From Chlamydiota bacterium (GTDB lineage Bacteria > Chlamydiota > Chlamydiia > Chlamydiales > JAAKFR01), in contig JAJFLY010000004.1 in NCBI GenBank assembly GCA_021772455.1, positions 1 through 64,000 of the forward strand: a stretch of 64,000 nucleotides of DNA, read 5' to 3'. The position numbers and the translations under genes were made by a program. Shown piece by piece: positions 9,702 to 17,230 of this stretch. How positions within the stretch are numbered: position 1 is the first letter of the stretch; each line of letters starts with the position of its first letter. The notes under the pieces are model-generated. The model did no database searches. It saw nothing but the letters and a program-made list of their open reading frames with translations, and was not told where the DNA came from.

Positions 9702-11064
9702 GTAGCTTCCTCGTTGTAAGTTGGTCGCTGAAAAATTCTCGACTCTCGCCGATAACCTCTTTTGAGAGGCCGGCAACACCTATGAGATTCAACACTAACA
9801 TGGAAGATAGCGCAATATCAGCTAAAGTCCAAACAAAGTCTACATGTAGAAACGCTCCTACTGGAATTAGCAGAATATAAAGCAGTTGAAAGGGGCGCAC
9901 AAGCTTGCGCCCAAATAAATACCCGACAGCCCTATCCATACAACTCGCCCAAGCAAGCGCCGTTGTGTATCCAAATAGGACAAGAGAACTAATTACAATG
10001 AAAGAACCGGTAGAGACACCAACCCCATGCTTAAAAGCATAAGCCACCATGTTCGTACTCTGCAAACCAGGAGTTGTGAAGGCTCCGGTGATGATCAGAA
10101 CAAGCGCCGTCGCCGTACAAACAACCATGACCATAAAGGGAGCGGTCAAAGCGACAACTCCATCGATTACAGGATGTTTAGTCTTGGCATTTGCCTGCAA
10201 AATCGGCACAACACCTGTCCCAGCATCTGCAGCAAAAATCGCTCGGTCAAACCCGCTTGTCAATGCTTTCATCACAGTGAAACCAAGGGTTCCTCCGACG
10301 ATCGAACTTCCCCCCAAGGCGGCTTGAAACATCAACTTAAAAGCTGGAAAAATTTGATCTAAGTGCATAGCTATTATAAAAAGGGCTGTTCCCAGGTAAA
10401 GGAGCGCCATAATCGGTACGACAGCTGATGAGATTTTAGCCACGTTTCTTACGCCCCCAATAATCACAACTCCCACACAGAATGCCATGACCAAACCCAC
10501 AACCCAAGGAGCCACGCCAAGCGCTGCAAGGGGGAGGGCCATTGAGTTGACTTGCGCAAAGTTCCCCACAGAAAAAGCAGCCAGAATCACAAATAAGGAG
10601 AACGCTACAGCAACAGGTTTCAGTCCTAACCCTTCTGAAAGATAATACATAGGGCCACCAACAAATTCCCCATCGGCATTTTTACGACGGTATTTAACCC
10701 CAAGCAGACAATTCGCATATTGGATCACAGCCCCAAAAAAGGTCATCACCCACATCCAAACAAGAGCGCCCGGCCCACCCATGGAAAGGGCGATTGCCAT
10801 ACCCGAAATATTCCCTGTTCCAAAGTTTCCAGCTAAGACGGAGGCGATCGCCTCATAATGAGAAATATCTCCCTCTGCCCCCTTCTCCTCTTTTTTGAAG
10901 AGATGAAAAAAACCCATTTTCAACTTAGAAAGCTGAACACATTTGAGGCGAAAGGTCAGATAAATTCCTAAAAGAACCACCGCAGGGAAAACAAAATAAA
11001 GAGTAATCAATTCATTGAAATGTGCTAGTAAATCTTTGAAAATAACCTCCGTACGTTCTGCCAT
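9667..11064 (-). CDS. Alanine/glycine:cation symporter (AGCS family)
   Basis: A 465-residue inner-membrane symporter importing alanine or glycine with Na+ or H+. It carries the AGCS signatures NFGTGNISGMAIAL (substrate and ion site) and the FAADAGTGVVPIL segment, plus about ten membrane segments. Length is normal for the family. It corresponds to dagA (CT735) by position. The gene ends inside ybcL. Upstream lies a 98-bp gap shared with the divergent gene at 11163. The last 25 residues are hydrophilic. Confidence 0.93.
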   Translation of the reverse strand: MAERTEVIFKDLLAHFNELITLYFVFPAVVLLGIYLTFRLKCVQLSKLKMGFFHLFKKEEKGAEGDISHYEAIASVLAGNFGTGNISGMAIALSMGGPGALVWMWVMTFFGAVIQYANCLLGVKYRRKNADGEFVGGPMYYLSEGLGLKPVAVAFSLFVILAAFSVGNFAQVNSMALPLAALGVAPWVVGLVMAFCVGVVIIGGVRNVAKISSAVVPIMALLYLGTALFIIAMHLDQIFPAFKLMFQAALGGSSIVGGTLGFTVMKALTSGFDRAIFAADAGTGVVPILQANAKTKHPVIDGVVALTAPFMVMVVCTATALVLIITGAFTTPGLQSTNMVAYAFKHGVGVSTGSFIVISSLVLFGYTTALAWASCMDRAVGYLFGRKLVRPFQLLYILLIPVGAFLHVDFVWTLADIALSSMLVLNLIGVAGLSKEVIGESREFFSDQLTTRKLHADHKSGISRG

Positions 11065-11071
11065 GAAATGT

Positions 11072-11101
11072 TTGACAGGATGGGCAAATGAGACTGATTA
11101 T
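11072..11101 (+). promoter_or_regulatory. Candidate promoter for the gene at 11163
   Basis: TTGACA (11072-11077), an 18-bp spacer and GATTAT (11096-11101) would give a leader of about 55 nt before the gene at 11163. The -35 box is perfect and the -10 box matches in four of six positions. Confidence 0.4.
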
Positions 11102-11162
11102 ATAAAGTTTTGACTTAAATTTCAATATTAAAGAAAGTGTTAAGCACCAAAGGGAGGTTATT

Positions 11163-11594
11163 ATGCCAATTTCAGATACTTTACAAGGGTACAACCCATT
11201 CACAAGAGAAGCTTTTTCTCTTAAGCATGCTCAAGAAAATCCACGCGAGACGGGCGCAATTGGAGCCACCGCAGTTACTTCTTGCGCTCTTCTATTAATC
11301 GGTGCCCTCGCTGCATCTGGGGTTTTAGCCCTTCCAACAGGCGTAACGGCTGCCCTGATCGGCGCTGGTGGACTTGGTCTGGCTGTTACAGTGGGAGTCA
11401 AAGCTTATCTCTCGTGCAATTCCACATCAGGCTCATCTCGAGGAAGCACTGGCAGTACTAATACTGGAGATTGCGAGTTTGTTGATGGCGCATTTGGAGT
11501 CCTAGCGCATGAATCTTCTGATGGAAGTTCCGGCAGTCGTGGCGGTGATGTCGGTAGCGGACGGGGCATTCTAAGCTTTTTCGGACTCAGCTAG
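11163..11594 (+). CDS. Small bilobed hydrophobic protein, Inc candidate
   Basis: A 143-residue protein of unrecognised family. Residues about 30-76 form two hydrophobic lobes (SCALLLIGALAASGVLAL, then LIGAGGLGLAVTVGV) separated by a short turn, the layout that defines chlamydial inclusion-membrane (Inc) proteins. The N-terminus is polar without a signal peptide, compatible with type III export. The C-terminal 65 residues are rich in Ser and Gly. A strong ribosome site (GGGAGG, 5 nt from ATG) and its own promoter suggest a monocistronic gene. It ends 3 bp from the convergent oxidoreductase gene. Inc assignment is inference from topology only. Confidence 0.6.
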   Translation: MPISDTLQGYNPFTREAFSLKHAQENPRETGAIGATAVTSCALLLIGALAASGVLALPTGVTAALIGAGGLGLAVTVGVKAYLSCNSTSGSSRGSTGSTNTGDCEFVDGAFGVLAHESSDGSSGSRGGDVGSGRGILSFFGLS

Positions 11595-11597
11595 TAG

Positions 11598-13679
11598 TTA
11601 ACGGCGTACAATCCGCTTGATTACGATCGGAATCAAGGCAAATAGCGCAAGAGCTACAAGGGCGATGCGCAGCTGCCAATTGAATACCGATCCGAGGGAG
11701 AAACTCTCTCCCTTTTCAAAGATCGCGCTTAGACCAGCGCCTGTTTGTGTATAGACGTACGCTCCGGGAATAATCCCAACGAACGTCGTCCACACATACG
11801 TAAACAGGCGCACATTAAAAAGAGCGGGCGCAATATTCACTAGCCAAAATGGAAATAGAGGAACAAAACGCAAGAAGAGCAAATAGCTCCACGCGTTTTT
11901 CTGAAATCCCTCCTCCATCTTCTTCAGCCGTGGACCTGCCTTCTTACGTAAGATCTCGCCTAAGGCTGTTTTAGCCGCAAGAAAAATCAACGTCGCACCG
12001 ATTGTCGCTCCAATTAGTACGTAAATAGTGCTCCATGGAATAGCGAATAGAAAGCCCCCCAGCAAACTTAAGAGCGCCCCTCCAGGGAGCGATAGGGCAA
12101 CTACAATCGTGTAGATGCATGTGTAAAGAACTGGTGTAAGGAGTGGATGGCTCGCTACAAAACTTTTGATCTCATAATGGTTTTGTTGCAAAACATCAAA
12201 CGTGAAATACTTGTGCACGCCTAGCGAATAGGCAACGATCATGAGGACGAGAATAAGGAAAAGGGGAATAAATTTTTTCCAAGGGAGCCACTTTGATGGT
12301 TGCTTAACCCATGGCAGCAGGGTCTGTATTAACCATAAATCCCCAGCACGCCGAATTGCCAAATTATAGGTTGGATAGGGATGGATAAGCCTAGCAAGTT
12401 TTCGAAGAGGTATTTTTTCTTTAGCAGCCAGCGAAAGCTCTGGTAACATCTCCCCTGCTCGTGGCCCTACAATTGTCCCACCTAAAATGCGACTGCTCAG
12501 CTTTTTTGTGATAACTTTTACAAAACCAGCGGTTTGTCCAGCTGTGATTGCGCGATCGTTTTCGCCCATCGGAACGTTATAGGTGACAATATTCTCTTTT
12601 CCATACTTCTCGCACGCTTGCTGTTCAAGAAGACCAAATGCGGCAACCTCGGGACTTGTGTATGTTGCACGGGGAACAGCTTGCCGACTAAGCTTTACTT
12701 TAAACGGGAGCAAGAGAGAAGTTAGCACGGAGCGCGCTTGATTTTCAGCAGCATGTGTAAATTGAGGGCCACCTGTTACATCCCCAACAGCCCAAATATG
12801 CTTTTGGGTTGTGCGCCCATACCGGTCAACTCCAATTCCCTTTTCTGAATAGTTAACGCCAGCCGCTTCGAGATTGAGTAAAGAGGTATTAGGAACCCTG
12901 CCAACAGAGACCAGAAGTGCATCTGCTTCAATATCAACTTTCTGGTCGGTAGAAACCGTAAAGCGCCCCTGATAATTAACAGCAAGTGGGTTGTGACCTA
13001 AATAAAGGTGGATCCCTTCTGCTTTAAATTGCTTAACAACACATGCGCACGCCTCAGGCTCCTCTTTTTTCAATAGATCTGCGTGACGATGAATCAGCGA
13101 TACGTCTGAGCCCAAACGGGAAAAGGCTTGCGCCAGCTCACATCCAATCGGGCCTCCACCAATCACACAAAGACTTTTCGGGATCGCTTCCAAGTCGAAA
13201 ATCGTCTCGTTTGTCAAAAAGGGTGTTCCTTCAAGCCCTTCAATTGTTGGAATTCTCGGTGATGAGCCCGTTGCAATCACAATCTGCCCGGCAACGATTT
13301 CTTCCTCCCCAACTCGTAATGTGTGGGAATCGATAAAATGAGCCGTGCTGTCAAGTGTCTCAACTCCTTTTTTACGAAGGGCTTCTGGATCTTCATGAGA
13401 TTTTATCTCCGAAATAATCAGGCGTACTCGCTCCAAGGAGCGCGTCCCGTTTACAAAGCTCCCCTCAACACCGAGCCGCTCCCCCTCTTTCATAGCATAA
13501 GCAACTTCTGCAGAAGCAATAAGCGATTTACTCGGGATACATCCAAAGTTGGTGCAATCGCCTCCATAGGTTCCTCTTTCAATCAGAAGAACCTTTTTGC
13601 CAGCTTTAGCCGCTCCAATCGCAACAACAAGACCACCGGCTCCAGCGCCAATTACAACAATTTGGTAAAAACGAGACAT
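11598..13679 (-). CDS. Pyridine-nucleotide disulphide oxidoreductase fused to a VTT (TVP38/DedA) membrane domain
   Basis: A 693-residue two-domain protein. Residues 1-460 form a class I flavoprotein disulphide reductase resembling mercuric reductase or lipoamide dehydrogenase: FAD motif GAGAGG at 11-16, redox pair C42/C47 in GGDCTNFGCIPSK, an NAD(P)-binding VIGGGPIGCELAQ segment, and a C-terminal HPYPTYN motif where the catalytic His is kept but the usual following Glu is replaced. Residues about 470-693 form a VTT domain with several membrane segments and the conserved FxRFVPLFPFWLVNI loop. No mercury-binding N-terminal domain is present. The natural disulphide or quinone substrate is unknown. 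It is intact and in one frame. Confidence 0.88.
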   Translation of the reverse strand: MSRFYQIVVIGAGAGGLVVAIGAAKAGKKVLLIERGTYGGDCTNFGCIPSKSLIASAEVAYAMKEGERLGVEGSFVNGTRSLERVRLIISEIKSHEDPEALRKKGVETLDSTAHFIDSHTLRVGEEEIVAGQIVIATGSSPRIPTIEGLEGTPFLTNETIFDLEAIPKSLCVIGGGPIGCELAQAFSRLGSDVSLIHRHADLLKKEEPEACACVVKQFKAEGIHLYLGHNPLAVNYQGRFTVSTDQKVDIEADALLVSVGRVPNTSLLNLEAAGVNYSEKGIGVDRYGRTTQKHIWAVGDVTGGPQFTHAAENQARSVLTSLLLPFKVKLSRQAVPRATYTSPEVAAFGLLEQQACEKYGKENIVTYNVPMGENDRAITAGQTAGFVKVITKKLSSRILGGTIVGPRAGEMLPELSLAAKEKIPLRKLARLIHPYPTYNLAIRRAGDLWLIQTLLPWVKQPSKWLPWKKFIPLFLILVLMIVAYSLGVHKYFTFDVLQQNHYEIKSFVASHPLLTPVLYTCIYTIVVALSLPGGALLSLLGGFLFAIPWSTIYVLIGATIGATLIFLAAKTALGEILRKKAGPRLKKMEEGFQKNAWSYLLFLRFVPLFPFWLVNIAPALFNVRLFTYVWTTFVGIIPGAYVYTQTGAGLSAIFEKGESFSLGSVFNWQLRIALVALALFALIPIVIKRIVRR

Positions 13680-13718
13680 CTTGTCTGTTATAGAAAAAAG
13701 AACAAAGAAATGGAAGGC

Positions 13719-14096
13719 TTATAAATCAAGCTTTCTAGCAACCTGCTGACCAGATTTTGACTGATCTCTTTTTAAAAGCACGATCAATCCAGCACTTCCT
13801 GCAACAATAAGAAGAAGCCCTGCTCCAGCGATCAAAGAACTGTTCACAAAACCGAGTTGAGAAAGATTCGAAATCGTGCTACCTACGCAAGCAGGAAGCA
13901 CTCCTTGACAAGCCATTAATGCTAAAGCTCCAACCAAAAGAGCGATCGCTCCCAAAGCGATGACTCCAATCACAAATGTCTTTGAAACTGCATTTGTGGT
14001 CTCATCCATCGGTTCAAATCCCGCAACCTGACGCACTATTTTTGATGGTGTATCCCGGAATTTATTTGATGGTGTACCCAGGGATTCAACTGCCAT
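13719..14096 (-). CDS. Small bilobed hydrophobic protein, Inc candidate
   Basis: A 125-residue protein. The ATG at 14096 is chosen because GGAG stands 5 nt upstream; a TTG start 18 bp earlier is possible. The N-terminal 35 residues are polar, include a TPSNKF/TPSKI near-repeat, and lack a signal peptide. Two hydrophobic lobes of about 20 residues follow, each ending in a small turn (VIGVIALGAIALLVGALALM and LIAGAGLLLIVAGSAGLIVLL), with a 30-residue polar segment holding two cysteines between them and a basic tail. No family is recognised. It is the second such ORF flanking the oxidoreductase gene. Confidence 0.55.
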   Translation of the reverse strand: MAVESLGTPSNKFRDTPSKIVRQVAGFEPMDETTNAVSKTFVIGVIALGAIALLVGALALMACQGVLPACVGSTISNLSQLGFVNSSLIAGAGLLLIVAGSAGLIVLLKRDQSKSGQQVARKLDL

Positions 14097-14162
14097 ACTT
14101 ACTCCAAAAAACAAAGGGGGAATTTAGGACAAAATGGAATATGGATGCAAGTGTATTCGAAC

Positions 14163-14197
14163 AAAAAAATGGGCGTACAACATCTCATTGCACGCCC
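14163..14197 (-). terminator. Intrinsic terminator of the HTH gene
   Basis: On the minus strand a GGGCGT...ACGCCC stem, extended through one mismatch by CAA/TTG, is followed by ATTTTTTT. It stands just after the stop codon of the HTH gene. Confidence 0.75.
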
Positions 14198-14214
14198 TCA
14201 TCGCTCTTTTTCGC

Positions 14215-14496
14215 CTACAAAAAATTACGTAGTGGCTGATGAAAGATTTCTGAAAAACGTCTTGCTAACCGATATGGAATCGGCTGTCCACCCTTTTCGA
14301 TTTCAGCTAACTGCTTTTTATCAACACCAACCTCATCTGCAAGATCGCTCAAGGACCATCCATGCTCTTTACGAAGAGATCTTAAAGCACCCCCAGCCTC
14401 TTCAACTCCATCTAAGAAAAGGCCGAATTCTTCATGTAGTACTTTAGGCTCTTCTTTAACAAGAGGAACACGGCGAGAACGCATCAATTTACTCAT
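14215..14496 (-). CDS. Small XRE/Cro-type helix-turn-helix protein
   Basis: A 93-residue DNA-binding protein. The C-terminal half is a Cro/C1-type HTH (RSLRKEHGWSLSDLADEVGV, recognition helix following with DKKQLAEIEKG). The N-terminus is basic (SKLMRSRRV). The ATG at 14496 follows GAGGGGGTT; the longer frame upstream lacks a site. It is likely a transcription regulator of unknown target. No partner gene lies in the same operon, since it is followed by a terminator and preceded by the divergent carbonic anhydrase gene, which is the obvious candidate target. Confidence 0.75.
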   Translation of the reverse strand: MSKLMRSRRVPLVKEEPKVLHEEFGLFLDGVEEAGGALRSLRKEHGWSLSDLADEVGVDKKQLAEIEKGGQPIPYRLARRFSEIFHQPLRNFL

Positions 14497-14610
14497 AACC
14501 CCCTCCTCTGCTCCTCTTATTATACACAAAAAACCATTCATTTTCAATTGTTTACAACTTCTTGATCTTTTGTTTGGCTAACATCTCAAGCATCTATTAG
14601 AATCGGTTCC

Positions 14611-15177
14611 ATGATTTCACCAGATAAAGCTCTAAATGCATTGAAAGAGGGAAACACGCGCTTTGTAAAGGACGAGGCCCACTCTCCAAGACAAAGTTCT
14701 GAGTACCGCAAACAGCAAATCGCAGATCAAAAGCCTTTTTGTGCCATCTTGACATGTTCCGATTCGCGCTTGCCCGTTGAGATTCTCTTTGATCAGGGAA
14801 TCGGAGATATTTTTGTCGTCCGCTTAGCGGGAAATGTTGCGAGCGAGACTGCCATGGAAAGCCTCGACTTTGCTGTCCATGTTTTACAAACCTCTCTTAT
14901 TGTAGTGATGGGACACCAAAATTGCGGCGCTGTTAATGCTGTGATCAACCATCTTGCTGATGAAGATTTAGGGGAAATTGCCTCCCGTATTTATCCTGCT
15001 ATCCAAGGGAAAAAAAACATGAAAGAGGCTGTCATTGCAAATGTCGAAGCGCAAGTGAAAACGGTCGAAACACACTCGCTACTTCAACCTGAGCTCGCAA
15101 GTGGACGTTTGAAAATATGCGGGGCTTATTATGATTTCGAAACGGGTTTGGTCGACTTTTTATCTACTAACAGTTAA
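14611..15177 (+). CDS. Beta-class carbonic anhydrase
   Basis: A 188-residue zinc enzyme interconverting CO2 and bicarbonate. Zinc ligands are visible as C49 and D51 in CSDSR and H102 and C105 in GHQNCGA, with R53 completing the catalytic Asp-Arg pair. Length is normal for a compact beta-CA. It has no signal peptide, so it should be cytosolic. Its 3' end overlaps the convergent acyl-CoA-dehydrogenase-like gene by 11 bp. It may supply bicarbonate for fatty-acid synthesis or buffer pH in the host vacuole (inference). Confidence 0.93.
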   Translation: MISPDKALNALKEGNTRFVKDEAHSPRQSSEYRKQQIADQKPFCAILTCSDSRLPVEILFDQGIGDIFVVRLAGNVASETAMESLDFAVHVLQTSLIVVMGHQNCGAVNAVINHLADEDLGEIASRIYPAIQGKKNMKEAVIANVEAQVKTVETHSLLQPELASGRLKICGAYYDFETGLVDFLSTNS

Positions 15178-16138
15178 GAGATTTTAAGCATGCTTCTGTG
15201 ATTTTCCTCGATGGGAGGATGACGCTAAAGAGCATCAGTTCACGACAACGCCTCTCCACTGCATTAGGACAGATCACTGAACGCGTTCCCCATTGAAAGC
15301 GCGCGATATACGAAAGGTGTGTCGCAATTCGATTCATCTCGGCATAGAGAGATTCATCGGCCCCCTTTGCCAGAAAGGTTTCGCGACAGGTTTCATAGGC
15401 TGCATGCAAAGCTGGAGCGTCAATATCACGCAAAAATCCGAGTGCGACTGCCGATAAGTTCACAAATTGCACATTTAAAGGATTAGAGGCCTCGCCATAG
15501 GCCCCAATCGGCTTCAAGGAGATAATCCTGCTCTCTGGAAGAAAATGGTCTTTTAGCTCAATAGAAAGGGTCTGGGTCGAACTGAGGGCAATCATATCCA
15601 ATACTTTTGACATCTTAAAAGTCCGCCCCTTTTTAAAGCGCACAAGCCCCATCCCTTCCAATCCTTCATCGGGACAGAAAAAACCGACGACCAGCCACTC
15701 AAATAGACGATACCCACTCACCCAAGAGATATGCCCTCTTAGAGACCATCCTCCTTCGGTCGGTACGGCTTCAACACATGGGGTCGCAGGTGCACGCAAG
15801 TGGGAGATGCTCACCCCAACTCTACGCTTTCCTTTGGCCATCAAGGAAAGCCACTCTTGTTTGAGTGCTATTTTATCGCTACAAGAGACAAAGCGGGCAG
15901 CCGCCTGGTGCTGACGTTGAAAAAAACCTAAAGCTCCTGAATAGGAGTGGATGCTCTCCGTATATGTGAAATACGCCTCCGGGTCAAGATCATGGCCACC
16001 ATACTCTTTTAAGGCACGCATTGCCAATAGCTTATGTTTTCCAAGAAGCTTAAACCCCTTCAATAGAGCTCGTGGATCGGCATCGATCATCTCAGCTTTG
16101 GGCTTGATCTTCTTTTCAAGAAGGCGTGTTAACTCCAT
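15167..16138 (-). CDS. Acyl-CoA dehydrogenase-like protein, short
   Basis: A 323-residue protein with the acyl-CoA dehydrogenase layout. It has an N-terminal helical part (LLAMRALKEYGGHDLD, the usual PxxYGG region), a central beta domain with GVSISHLRAPATP and WSLRGHISWVSGY (the FAD/substrate GxKxWITNA equivalent), and a shortened C-terminal helical bundle. It is 50-60 residues shorter than typical members, and the usual catalytic Glu region is not recognisable. It may be a flavin monooxygenase-like or non-catalytic derivative. There are no fatty-acid oxidation neighbours. It starts with ATG. Confidence 0.6.
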   Translation of the reverse strand: MELTRLLEKKIKPKAEMIDADPRALLKGFKLLGKHKLLAMRALKEYGGHDLDPEAYFTYTESIHSYSGALGFFQRQHQAAARFVSCSDKIALKQEWLSLMAKGKRRVGVSISHLRAPATPCVEAVPTEGGWSLRGHISWVSGYRLFEWLVVGFFCPDEGLEGMGLVRFKKGRTFKMSKVLDMIALSSTQTLSIELKDHFLPESRIISLKPIGAYGEASNPLNVQFVNLSAVALGFLRDIDAPALHAAYETCRETFLAKGADESLYAEMNRIATHLSYIARFQWGTRSVICPNAVERRCRELMLFSVILPSRKITEACLKSLNC

Positions 16139-16175
16139 ATTTGAAATAGTACGGAGTAGGAGGATTATGGAATAT

Positions 16176-16206
16176 AAAAAAACGGGCCAGTCCGAAGACT
16201 GACCCG
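16176..16206 (-). terminator. Intrinsic terminator of the cysteine-rich gene
   Basis: On the minus strand CGGGTCAGTC-TTCG-GACTGGCCCG (10-bp stem with one mismatch, TTCG tetraloop) is followed by seven T residues. It stands 29 bp past the stop codon. Confidence 0.9.
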
Positions 16207-16234
16207 CAACGGTAAATTCTACCGAATGAAATAA

Positions 16235-16735
16235 CTAGCCGCCGCATCTTCCAGAAGCGCATCCAGCTTTAGGAGCTGGACAGCTTGGAGCTGCGCATGG
16301 TTGCTTACACTCACGCTTCCAGTAGTAGGTCGGAACATTTGTATATTCCGGCTCACAAATGGTTTTCTTGCAAGTTTTGTAATACGTTTCATTATGATAC
16401 TGAGGAACATAGCGACATTTTTGTTCACAGTAGTATTCTGGAACATAACGACACTTTTGAACCTGTACAGTGTAATACTGCGGAACATAACGACACTTTT
16501 GAACGTCGTACTTCTCCGGAACATATTTACAGCAACGCTTTGTGCAAGGAATACATTCCTCAACACAACGCTTTTTATAACAGCAACGCTGCTCGTACTT
16601 AACATACTTGCAATAACATTCGCCGCAAGCTTCATCCGCTGGACAAGCCGGCGCACAAGCGCTACTTGCAAAAATACTTGGGAATGTGAAAACACCCACT
16701 AACAAAGCACCAATAAATCCTGCTTTCTTTAACAT
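16235..16735 (-). CDS. Exported cysteine-rich repeat protein
   Basis: A 166-residue protein with a signal peptide (residues 1-23 or so, ending FAS) and about 23 cysteines in the mature part. The middle contains three near-repeats of the form QKCRYVPxYY (about residues 79-125), and the ends have CC and CxxxC pairs. There is no homology I can name beyond the general type. Chlamydial envelopes are held together by disulphide-linked cysteine-rich proteins (OmcA, OmcB), so an envelope or spore-coat-like role in the extracellular form is a reasonable inference. It has a strong terminator, the ribosome site GGGAG, and an AT-rich upstream region with possible promoter boxes (TTAACA-N17-TTTATT). Confidence 0.75.
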   Translation of the reverse strand: MLKKAGFIGALLVGVFTFPSIFASSACAPACPADEACGECYCKYVKYEQRCCYKKRCVEECIPCTKRCCKYVPEKYDVQKCRYVPQYYTVQVQKCRYVPEYYCEQKCRYVPQYHNETYYKTCKKTICEPEYTNVPTYYWKRECKQPCAAPSCPAPKAGCASGRCGG

Positions 16736-17048
16736 AAGGTTTCTCCCTTTTTTTGTAGATTCACGTTAATAAAACTGTGCATTAACACAATATAATAAAT
16801 AACCTACTTACATTTATGTTAATTCTTACAACGTCTTCTAATCAAACAAATTATAATATAATTTTATTCCTTAAACAGAATTAATCTGTTCTTTAGATAA
16901 AAAAGAGAATTTGTTTGATTATAAACGACTTAGGAAAATGAGGTCTCTACCCAAAAAAATCCATTTTGACATAGAAAAAAAGTGGAGCTAAATTATTGAA
17001 TATTTGATGGTTAGCAAACTCTTCGGACAGTGAAAAGGCCATGTTGGT
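16736..17048. other. AT-rich intergenic region
   Basis: Contains the leader and promoter of the cysteine-rich gene near its left end. The rest is strongly AT-rich, with short stop-ridden frames and no gene I can support. The base composition and the gene fragment that follows suggest decayed sequence. Confidence 0.4.
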
Positions 17049-17115
17049 TTAAATCCATTCAGGACTTTCAACCTTTTTATCCGATTCAGCCTCCCCTGTA
17101 TTAATTACCTCTTGG
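17049..17115 (-). pseudogene. Fragment of a cupin gene (C-terminal 22 codons)
   Basis: On the minus strand the last codons read ...VINTGEAESDKKVESPEWI then stop. This parallels the C-terminus of the intact cupin gene at 24923-25285 (VLNTGNKNTDKTVETPEWI). Similarity ends abruptly at about 17115, where a 20-bp repeat arm begins. It has no start codon and is clearly a remnant. Confidence 0.7.
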
Positions 17116-17135
17116 ACCCTGATTGCTTCCTAAAC
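17116..17135. repeat. Solitary copy of the inverted-repeat arm seen at 58575
   Basis: ACCCTGATTGCTTCCTAAAC matches the left arm of the hairpin element at 58575-58594 in 19 of 20 positions. No opposing arm is found within the following 100 bp. It directly abuts the cupin gene fragment. Confidence 0.6.
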
Positions 17136-17230
17136 TTGTTGTTATAGTGCTCTACCAAATCCAAATCGAGGATAGTATGGAGCTTTATGTAACTGTTTTT
17201 CCTCATAAAAAGTGACAGATTCGTCATTTT

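Noticed and set aside
16285-16702. Frames antisense or shifted within the cysteine-rich gene
   Set aside because: The repeats of the true gene keep other frames open; the minus-strand frame with signal peptide and terminator is the real one.
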